21,959 nt of DNA. Source: DASXTB01 sp036505615. GTDB lineage: Bacteria > Acidobacteriota > UBA6911 > JACQSX01. The notes under the pieces are model-generated. The model was not told the origin of the DNA and did no database searches. It saw nothing but the letters and a program-made list of their open reading frames with translations. The stretch spans positions 1-21,959 of the forward strand of contig DASXTB010000200.1 of assembly GCA_036505615.1 (NCBI GenBank). Reading direction: 5' to 3'. The position numbers and the translations under genes were made by a program. Below are positions 16,651-21,959 of this stretch, in pieces; positions within the stretch are counted from its first letter, which is position 1; every line of letters begins with the position of its first letter.

Positions 16651-16809
16651 GGGGCGCTGCTTCGCAGCTCCCGAGGCGCCGCGAAGCGGCGCTATTGGAG
16701 AGACGTCCCGTGGGGCGTCTCCTGCACGATGAAAGATTGTGCGGGAGACGGCCCACCGGCCGTCTCTCCAAAATCTCCAAACTCCAGGGGGCGCTGCTTC
16801 GCAGCGCCC
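16651..16809. repeat. Cluster of nested REP-like hairpins
   Basis: Five short hairpins are packed in 160 bp: GGGGCGCTGC-TTC-GCAGCTCCC (16651-16672), GCGCCGC-GAA-GCGGCGC (about 16676-16692), GAGACG...CGTCTC (about 16700-16721), GAGACGGCC-CACC-GGCCGTCTC (about 16745-16766) and GGGCGCTGC-TTC-GCAGCGCCC (16789-16809). The third and fourth are reverse complements of each other and also pair as one larger palindrome. The first and last are direct copies. Such arrangements resemble REP/BIME elements. No RAYT transposase is in the window. Confidence 0.65.
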
Positions 16810-16810
16810 G

Positions 16811-16990
16811 GGCGAGGCTTGGAGTCTGTCTCAAAAAAGTCTGAACCACTGGGGACACTGGGAACACGGGGCATTTAACGAAACGTTTAATAACAAGATT
16901 TGGGAGCAACCTCGATAGTTTTTGATAGTCCTCGTGTTCCCAGTGTTCCCCGTGGTTTCATCAGTTTTGAGACAGCCTCCAAGCCTCGCC
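16811..16990. repeat. Long imperfect inverted repeat with arms of about 61 bp
   Basis: The left arm (16811-16871) starts GGCGAGGCTTGGAGTCTGTC and ends ACACTGGGAACACGGGG. The right arm (16929-16990) on the other strand starts GGCGAGGCTTGGAGGCTGTC and ends ACACTGGGAACACGAGGA. A 57-bp AT-richer centre separates them. It directly abuts the REP-like cluster to the left, so the whole 16651-16990 stretch is non-coding palindromic DNA. The remaining 16991-17089 leads to the next gene and shows only a weak TTGGCT/CATAGT pair near 17058-17085. Confidence 0.65.
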
Positions 16991-17089
16991 GCTGGCAGCG
17001 ACATCTCGTGACTTAGGCCGCTGAAAGAGGCCGGTACGGCGCCTGGAGTCAACCTGGTTGGCTCCGCTGTTCGTGTTACCATAGTTTTC

Positions 17090-17719
17090 ATGAAACTGCG
17101 CGCGATTCTTGTCCCTGTTTCCGCCCTGATAGCTTTCACCGTTTTTGCAACCGTGCCCGACACCGTGGTGCGGGATCTGCTATTGGGCAACGGCTTGCCC
17201 GCCAGGATCAAGAGCAAGAAGAAGATTGCCCGCTGGGACCAGATCGACCAGGTCTTGAATCAGGTGATAGTTCCAAAGGCAGAAGGGTTGCCTGAGAAAA
17301 TAAAGGCGGCGCTGCCTGCCGGTGCTTTGGGCGACCTTTTCTCAGAAAAGATCGAACTGCGCAACCGGCTGGCATCCAATGGGATCCTTTTTTCTGAGCT
17401 GTTTCAAATGGACGATGACAGCTTTCTTCCGCTCACCAACAGCGTGTTGAAGCTGGCTCCTGAGAGCTCGCTGGAAGGCCTTCCTGTATTCTCCAGATCA
17501 GGGGAGAGCCTGGGAACCTTTGCGGGCAAAACGCGTTACGAGCGGTCGGGAGGACTCTACAGCTCCCGCAGTTATACCTTGATAACTTTTCAATACAAGG
17601 CCCAGAACGGCGAGTTTCGGTCGGCTGGGAATAACAACCTGCTTGATAATTTCCTTGTCCGCTGGAAGGACGTCAAAGATCGTCCTGCACTGGATCTTGC
17701 TTTCTTGGTTTCACCGTAA
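17090..17719 (+). CDS. Secreted or periplasmic protein of unknown function
   Basis: I do not recognise this 209-residue protein. The N-terminus (MKLRAILVPVSALIAFTVFA) has the charged start, hydrophobic core and small residues of a signal peptide, with possible cleavage near A20, so export is likely. There is no lipobox cysteine. The mature part is mixed in composition, with a basic patch (RIKSKKKIARWDQID, about 39-53) and several aromatic residues in the C-terminal third (SSRSYTLITFQYKA). It has no transmembrane helix beyond the signal. A flippase-like gene starts 19 bp after the stop, so the two are probably co-transcribed, and an envelope-related role is a reasonable guess. No clear Shine-Dalgarno precedes the ATG; a possible -10 lies within 10 bp of it. 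Confidence 0.7.
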   Translation: MKLRAILVPVSALIAFTVFATVPDTVVRDLLLGNGLPARIKSKKKIARWDQIDQVLNQVIVPKAEGLPEKIKAALPAGALGDLFSEKIELRNRLASNGILFSELFQMDDDSFLPLTNSVLKLAPESSLEGLPVFSRSGESLGTFAGKTRYERSGGLYSSRSYTLITFQYKAQNGEFRSAGNNNLLDNFLVRWKDVKDRPALDLAFLVSP

Positions 17720-17738
17720 CCCGGATTAATCTCGAACG

Positions 17739-18995
17739 ATGCTGCTCCGTTCTGTCACCGGGCGCTCCATTTTCTATAGATTTCTTGGTGACACATTAGG
17801 CAAGCTGGTCTCATTTCTGGTAGTGGTGACCATCGCCCGCGAGATGGGCGCCGCAGCGACCGGCATCTACGCGCTTGCCAATGTCTTGGCAGAATATGTC
17901 TCGGTTATTCCCGATCTGGGAATGAATCTCTTTGTGACGCGGGAGATCGCAGCGGGGAAAGTGATAGCTGAGAGGCTGGTGGGCGCCCTTCTGCTGGTCA
18001 AGATTGTTGCCAGCGCCGGTTTGCTGGTAGTAGCCGCAATAGTGATACCGTTCTTTTTTTACAATCCCCAAGAGGCCTATACGGCCCTGATCATGACGGG
18101 CGCCAACCTCTGTTTCGGTGTAATTGAATTCTTCGGGGCGGTACTGCGGGGCTGCAAAGCGATAAATGCCGAAACCACGCTGCTGCTCTTTTTTCGGATA
18201 GCGCGCGCTGTTGCAGGCGTGAGTGTGATTCTTCTCTACCGGAACCTGATCCTGCTTGCACTGGCCGTCGCCGGCGTCACGCTGATAGCGGCTCTGGCAG
18301 TGGCCGCCTACGTGGCGCGCAGGTACGTTGCCCCCCGATTGCAGATTTCCTGGAGCGAAATGCGCGGCTGGATGGGACAGTATCTGCCCATCGGCGGAGG
18401 CCTGGTCGGCACGTTGCTCTATTTCCGCTCCGACCTCTTCATCATTCGAATATTTCGCACCCCTTACGAAGTAGGGTTCTATGACGCGGCCTACCGCACT
18501 TTTGACGGCGTGCAAACCATTCCCGCCGTAATTCTGGCGGTCCTCTATCCAAAGTTTGCGGCCGGTGAGACGCGGTATTTCTGGCGCGCGCTGCGCGCAG
18601 TGGAGATTTTTGCGGTGGTTTTGATGGTTGCTGCCATCACAGCCGGTCCGGCTTTTATACGTTTTGCCTATGGAAGAGGATTTCTGCCTTCTGCGCCAAT
18701 TTTGAAGATCCTTTTCCTCGCGCTGCCGATGATGTTTGCTAATGCAGTGCTGACAAACTACCTGGTGGCGACGCGGCGGCAGTGGGGCTACACGCTGGCC
18801 ACGACGGCAGCCCTCTTTTTCAGCGTGAGCGCCAATTTTTGGGCAGTTCCGAAATTTGGGATTGAAGCTGCAGCCGTGGTCACGCTTGTGACACAAAGTT
18901 TGATCCTGTTGGTCTGCCTGGTTTGCTTCCAGGGAATGCCACCGGGCAAATCGAGGCAGCCGGCCCTATGGAAAAATCAGAACCGACGGCCGTAA
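17739..18995 (+). CDS. Wzx/MATE-like oligosaccharide flippase
   Basis: A 418-residue membrane protein of the MOP superfamily (polysaccharide biosynthesis/Wzx-like), which moves lipid-linked glycans across the inner membrane. The first helices (GDTLGKLVSFLVVVTIAREMGAAATGIYALA) and the PDLGMNLFVTREIA loop are typical, and about twelve hydrophobic segments can be traced. The central GGGLVGTLLYFRSDLFIIR region begins the second half of the fold. It follows the secreted protein by 19 bp. With the GT-C proteins nearby, it fits surface glycan or glycoprotein assembly, but the glycan cannot be named. Oddity: the last eight codons (KNQNRRP and stop) lie inside a long palindrome starting at 18971, so the native C-terminus may have been replaced when that element arrived. 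Confidence 0.83.
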   Translation: MLLRSVTGRSIFYRFLGDTLGKLVSFLVVVTIAREMGAAATGIYALANVLAEYVSVIPDLGMNLFVTREIAAGKVIAERLVGALLLVKIVASAGLLVVAAIVIPFFFYNPQEAYTALIMTGANLCFGVIEFFGAVLRGCKAINAETTLLLFFRIARAVAGVSVILLYRNLILLALAVAGVTLIAALAVAAYVARRYVAPRLQISWSEMRGWMGQYLPIGGGLVGTLLYFRSDLFIIRIFRTPYEVGFYDAAYRTFDGVQTIPAVILAVLYPKFAAGETRYFWRALRAVEIFAVVLMVAAITAGPAFIRFAYGRGFLPSAPILKILFLALPMMFANAVLTNYLVATRRQWGYTLATTAALFFSVSANFWAVPKFGIEAAAVVTLVTQSLILLVCLVCFQGMPPGKSRQPALWKNQNRRP

Positions 18996-19155
18996 GAAGG
19001 TGTGAAAAATTGATTTTCATCTGTACGGGCGACCCCTGTGTGGTCGCCCGTCTTTCAATAAACGCGCTCGGTTCCGGGTGGCCACGCAGGGGCCGCCCCT
19101 ACAATCAAATTGATTTTTTCACATCTTCTCGCGGACGCGGTTCTGATTTTTTCAG
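18971..19155. repeat. About 185-bp palindromic element overlapping the flippase 3' end
   Basis: The left arm (18971-19052) begins GAAAAATCAGAACCGACGGC and continues through AGAAGGTGTGAAAAA and TACGGGCGACCCCTGTGTGG. The right arm (19073-19155) on the other strand begins GAAAAAATCAGAACCGCGTC and continues through AGAAGATGTGAAAAA and TAGGGGCGGCCCCTGCGTGG. The loop is about 20 bp. Each arm also holds its own hairpin (GGGCGACC/GGTCGCCC in the left). The flippase stop codon (18993-18995) is inside the left arm. Confidence 0.7.
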
Positions 19156-19162
19156 AGGCTCT

Positions 19163-19202
19163 GACCGGACCAACGGCCGGCCGGATTGGGTCGTTTTTTT
19201 TT
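19163..19202 (+). terminator. Candidate Rho-independent terminator after the flippase
   Basis: An imperfect GC-rich hairpin (GACCGGACC...GGCCGGCC...GGGTC) is followed by a run of nine T residues (19194-19202). It sits downstream of the secreted-protein/flippase pair and before the promoter-like sequence of the next gene. The stem contains bulges, so strength is uncertain. Confidence 0.5.
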
Positions 19203-19223
19203 CAAAGACGGCCCAGCGGAGCC

Positions 19224-19252
19224 TTGCCGCCCGCGAAAGGATGCAATAAGAT
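19224..19252 (+). promoter_or_regulatory. Candidate promoter for the GAF protein/aminotransferase pair
   Basis: TTGCCG (19224-19229), a 17-nt spacer and TAAGAT (19247-19252) fit a sigma-70-like promoter with four of six matches in each hexamer. It lies just after the candidate terminator and about 40 bp before the ATG at 19294. The strong ribosome site GGAGAGAAGG (about 19280-19289) follows it. Function is inferred from position and consensus only. Confidence 0.35.
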
Positions 19253-19293
19253 GCAAGGATACGATTTGAATCCCGAATGAGGAGAGAAGGTTC

Positions 19294-20589
19294 ATGATCC
19301 AGCGCGATGCCAAAGGCCACGTGGAGGATTTTGTTCAAGGCTATTTCAAGGATTTGAAGCAAGAGATAGAACAAGCGAAGGCCCTGTTGGAAGAAGTGGA
19401 AGGGAAATTCACGCAGCGCCTCGATTCCATAAGCCAGGAGCCTTACCTTCACGAGCTGTCCCTCCGGATTGAAGCACTCAGGGATCACGAAAAAGCTCTT
19501 TCCCGAATGGCCGAAGCTCTGCAAACGTTCAGCATTGCCGGCACTGAAGAGGAAGTTCTGGACGCGCTGACTCGGTTCGCCCAGGAGACTCGCGCCCGCG
19601 CGCTCGTTTTGATCCAGCGTGCAGGCTCCTGGGTTCCGTTTCGCGACGGCAAATTGAATGAGTCGAGCGCCCTGCCGGCAGCGAACGAGACTGTTTACCA
19701 GCGTGCCGCTGAGAGGCGCGCCGTCGTTGCCGACGAAAGTTCCAGGTTCCGGGCGCATGAGGATGTTCACCACTTGCTCGGGGGGCAGGGTTCTTACTGC
19801 GCGGCAGTGCCGCTGATCTTTGGAGGGAGCGTTCCCGCCGTTCTTTACGCCGATGTTTCCGATGGGCAGGAGTTGAATGTTGCTGCCCTGGAAGTTCTGT
19901 GCCAGGGTGCCAGGCTGGCTATTCGAGCTCTGAGAATTTCGGAGGAAGTCAGTTTAGCTCAACCTCAACCTCGGCCCGCGGTAGTCATTCCCGCGCCGGA
20001 ACCTGTCGCCGAGCCGGGTCCGCCGGCTCCTCCAAGGACCGTCCCCACACCGATGATGGAAAAACCGGCGGATCGTACCATCGACTTTTCGCGGGACCTG
20101 GCGTCATCACGCCGCAACGAATTTGACATCGCTGAGCAGGCCCTGCAGGAAGACATCGAATCCAGTGCCGAGTTCCGGCGAAGGTTTGAGCAGGCCCAAA
20201 CTCCGCCTCCTCCTGCCCCGGCCCCTCCTGCGCCGTCGCCGACGCAACAGGCGCCGGAGGTGAAGGCAGTGGAGGCGCCGGCAGCGCCGCCCCTTACCGA
20301 AGAGGAAGAGCGCCAGCACGCCGACGCGCGCAGGTTTGCGCGCTTGCTTGTCTCGGAGCTGAAACTCTATAACGAGCAAGCAGTGACAGAGGGGAGGAGA
20401 AACCACGATATCTATGCCCGTTTGAAGCAGGACATTGACCGGAGCAGGGACATGTATGGGCGGAGAGTCCCCTCGACGGTTACCCGCCGCAACGATTACT
20501 TCCACGAAGAACTGGTAAAGCTGCTGGCTGAGGGAGACGCCTCTTCTCTGGGGAGCGCATATCCGGGATCTCAGTCGAGCGTCAATTGA
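19294..20589 (+). CDS. GAF-domain protein with coiled-coil N-terminus and conserved C-terminal helical module
   Basis: A 431-residue cytoplasmic protein with no signal peptide or membrane segment. Residues about 10-75 are a charged heptad-like coiled coil, and about 85-217 resemble a GAF domain (FSIAGTEEEVLDALTRFAQ opening; AAVPLIFGGSVPAVLYAD near 170-187). Two Pro/Ala-rich linkers lie at 222-257 and 303-333. A helical module at about 336-427 (ARRFARLLVSELKLYNE, GRRNHDIYARLKQDIDRSR, DYFHEELVKLLAEGD) is one I have seen at the C-terminus of assorted proteins of this kind of bacterium; its role is not known. GAF domains usually bind small ligands or mediate dimerisation, so a sensor or scaffold role is inferred. 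A strong GGAGAGAAGG site fixes the start. The stop overlaps the aminotransferase ATG by one base (TGATG). Confidence 0.72.
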   Translation: MIQRDAKGHVEDFVQGYFKDLKQEIEQAKALLEEVEGKFTQRLDSISQEPYLHELSLRIEALRDHEKALSRMAEALQTFSIAGTEEEVLDALTRFAQETRARALVLIQRAGSWVPFRDGKLNESSALPAANETVYQRAAERRAVVADESSRFRAHEDVHHLLGGQGSYCAAVPLIFGGSVPAVLYADVSDGQELNVAALEVLCQGARLAIRALRISEEVSLAQPQPRPAVVIPAPEPVAEPGPPAPPRTVPTPMMEKPADRTIDFSRDLASSRRNEFDIAEQALQEDIESSAEFRRRFEQAQTPPPPAPAPPAPSPTQQAPEVKAVEAPAAPPLTEEEERQHADARRFARLLVSELKLYNEQAVTEGRRNHDIYARLKQDIDRSRDMYGRRVPSTVTRRNDYFHEELVKLLAEGDASSLGSAYPGSQSSVN

Positions 20590-21770
20590 TGCGTCCTCAC
20601 ATCTCCAGCAAAGCGGCACAGTTCACCGAGTCGGTGATACGCGAGATGACCCGGCTCGCCGGCAAACATGGAGCTATTAATCTGGCACAGGGCTTTCCCG
20701 ATTTTCCGGCCCCTGATGAGATAAAGGAAGCGGCGTGCCAAGCCATCCGCTCTGACATCAATCAGTACGCGATCACCTGGGGGGCCAAGAGACTGCGCGA
20801 GGCCATCGCCAAAAAATTCCTGGACTTCTGGGATTTCCCAATCGATCCGGAGAAGGAATTGACGGTGTGTTGTGGATCGACGGAAGCGATGATCGCCTCG
20901 TGTCTGGCTGTGATCAATCCCGGAGATGAAGTAGTAATCTTTGAGCCCTTCTATGAGAACTACGGGCCTGATGTGATTCTCTCGGGGGCGGTTCCTCGTT
21001 TTGTCCCATTACGCTATCCGGATTGGTCTTTTGATCGGGACCAGCTGGCGGCGTCCTTTAACAATCAGACTCGCGCCGTCATCATCAACACTCCGAACAA
21101 TCCCACCGGCAAGGTCTTCAGCCGGGAGGAACTAGAGTTCATCGGCGAACTGTGTCAGAAGTGGGATGTTCTGGCGATCACCGACGAGATCTACGAGCAC
21201 ATCGTGTATGACGGCTTTGAACATGTGATGATGTGCCGGCTTCCCGGCATGAGGGAACGCACCATCACCATCAATGGCATTTCGAAAACCTACAGCCTGA
21301 CGGGTTGGCGGATCGGCTACGCCATTGCTCCGGAAGCATTGTCAGGCGCGGTCCGAAAGGTACATGATTTTTTGACCGTGGGGGCCGCCGCGCCCCTGCA
21401 GGAGGCTGCGGTGACAGCTCTGCAGATGCCGCGGGCTTATTACCAGCGCCTGGCGCAGGAATATCAGCGCAGGCGGGACAGACTGTACTCGTCGCTGGAA
21501 GACGCGGGCTTGAAGAGTGTGTTGCCTCGGGGGGCCTACTACATCATGTCGGATATCAGCGCATTTGGTTATGCGGACGATGTGAAATTCGTTCGCTTTC
21601 TGATCGAAGAAATCAAGGTGGCCGCGGTGCCGGGCAGCAGCTTCTTCTTTGATCCGCGCAATGGACGCGACTTCATCCGTTTTTGCTTCTGCAAAAAGGA
21701 CGAAACACTGCAAGCGGCCGCCGAGCGCCTGGCACGGCTGTCGGCGAGGAAGTCTGGAGTATCCTGCTAG
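20589..21770 (+). CDS. PLP-dependent class I/II aminotransferase
   Basis: A 393-residue fold-type I aminotransferase, a cytosolic enzyme moving an amino group between an amino acid and a 2-oxo acid. The PLP Schiff-base lysine is K233 (NGISKTYSLTGWRIGY). N171 (INTPNNPTGK), D199 and Y202 (TDEIYEH) occupy the usual cofactor positions, and R364 (DFIRFCF) is the likely substrate-carboxylate arginine. The opening NLAQGFPDFPAPDEIKEAA and the PGSSFF motif place it near the kynurenine/methionine/glutamine-transaminase-like branch rather than the histidinol-phosphate branch; the exact substrate is uncertain. The start is the ATG at 20589, overlapping the upstream stop (TGATG); a TTG at 20586 is the alternative. 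Coupling with the GAF protein suggests co-expression. Length is normal and no key residue is missing. Confidence 0.88.
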   Translation: MRPHISSKAAQFTESVIREMTRLAGKHGAINLAQGFPDFPAPDEIKEAACQAIRSDINQYAITWGAKRLREAIAKKFLDFWDFPIDPEKELTVCCGSTEAMIASCLAVINPGDEVVIFEPFYENYGPDVILSGAVPRFVPLRYPDWSFDRDQLAASFNNQTRAVIINTPNNPTGKVFSREELEFIGELCQKWDVLAITDEIYEHIVYDGFEHVMMCRLPGMRERTITINGISKTYSLTGWRIGYAIAPEALSGAVRKVHDFLTVGAAAPLQEAAVTALQMPRAYYQRLAQEYQRRRDRLYSSLEDAGLKSVLPRGAYYIMSDISAFGYADDVKFVRFLIEEIKVAAVPGSSFFFDPRNGRDFIRFCFCKKDETLQAAAERLARLSARKSGVSC

Positions 21771-21845
21771 CAAACCGTTGTGTCCTTGGTTGTGCCCCTA
21801 TGGAGAGATAAAGGGACAGACCCCTAATTTCGGTTTATTGAGAAG

Positions 21846-21875
21846 GAAAAAATGGGACCGCTTACGCGGTCCCAT
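21846..21875 (-). terminator. Intrinsic terminator for a minus-strand gene beyond the right edge
   Basis: A perfect 10-bp stem (ATGGGACCGC, loop TTAC, GCGGTCCCAT) is preceded on the + strand by six A residues. Read on the minus strand it is a hairpin followed by a T run, the classic terminator form. No T run follows it on the + strand, so it would serve a convergent gene outside the window. Confidence 0.6.
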
Positions 21876-21895
21876 TCCGTGTGGGGAATCGCTGA

Positions 21896-21933
21896 CCGGG
21901 GGTGCCTGGCGCTCCGCGCCTGGGCACCCCCGG
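21896..21933. repeat. Long GC-rich hairpin, REP-like
   Basis: CCGGGGGTGCC...TGGCGC pairs with GCGCCT...GGGCACCCCCGG around a 3-base centre, giving a near-perfect stem of about 17 bp. A second small hairpin (TCCGC-TTC-GCGGA) ends the window at 21947-21959. The segment AAAGGGACAGACCCCTAATTT (about 21809-21829) just upstream is also of a type often repeated between genes. No coding potential is seen between 21771 and 21959. Confidence 0.5.
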
Positions 21934-21959
21934 CTACTGTTATTGGTCCGCTTCGCGGA

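Noticed and set aside
16493..16909. Open frame on the minus strand covering the permease 3' end and the hairpin cluster
   Set aside because: Its repeated RRPVGRL/RRPTGRL segments come from translating the palindromic repeats, so it is not a gene.
17811..18896. A long open frame (361 codons) on the minus strand
   Set aside because: It lies antisense to the flippase gene, its translation is low-complexity and rich in His/Gln/Arg without hydrophobic or domain structure, and the + strand frame is a clear membrane protein.

Overview
The window is about 22 kb from a bacterial chromosome of moderately high GC. It most likely comes from an acidobacterium or a close soil relative. That is an inference from gene content: SBBP-propeller proteins with the 'FEPNQGQ' N-terminal domain, several large membrane proteins with TPR tails, a GAF protein ending in the 'ARRFARLLVSELKLYNE' module, and a siroheme reductase with a HEPN-like tail. 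No rRNA, tRNA, CRISPR array, insertion sequence or phage gene was found.

Left end, + strand (1-3055): the 3' part of a siroheme/4Fe-4S nitrite or sulfite reductase carries an unusual HEPN-like C-terminal domain. It is followed by a 192-residue protein I do not recognise. Next comes a compact VapBC-type toxin-antitoxin pair: an AbrB-fold antitoxin and a PIN-domain toxin, overlapping by 4 nt, with a small inverted repeat touching the antitoxin start.

Minus-strand block (3070-14340): a secreted seven-repeat SBBP protein with a PKD domain comes first. Four large membrane proteins follow, each ending in tetratricopeptide repeats. Three are paralogues of the TMTC/DUF1736 type of GT-C glycosyltransferase-like protein. 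The fourth, lying between two of them, has an unrelated GT39/PMT_2-type membrane domain but nearly the same C-terminal TPR module. This looks like a locally amplified and reshuffled family acting on envelope or secreted-protein glycosylation.

Right part, + strand (14637-21770): a thymidylate-kinase-like P-loop kinase overlaps a nucleoside-permease-type MFS transporter by one base. Then come a secreted protein of unknown function and a Wzx-like flippase 19 bp apart, a GAF-domain protein with a coiled-coil start and a Pro-rich linker, and a class I aminotransferase overlapping it by one base. The flippase and the neighbouring GT-C proteins together suggest surface-glycan or glycoprotein biogenesis, but no pathway can be named from this window.

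The gaps between genes are rich in palindromes. There are four long imperfect inverted repeats (about 95-185 bp) and one nested cluster of short hairpins. Two of the long palindromes run into the 3' end of a gene, and one of them encodes the last residues of the flippase. An A-tract-preceded hairpin near the right edge reads as an intrinsic terminator for a minus-strand gene lying beyond the window.
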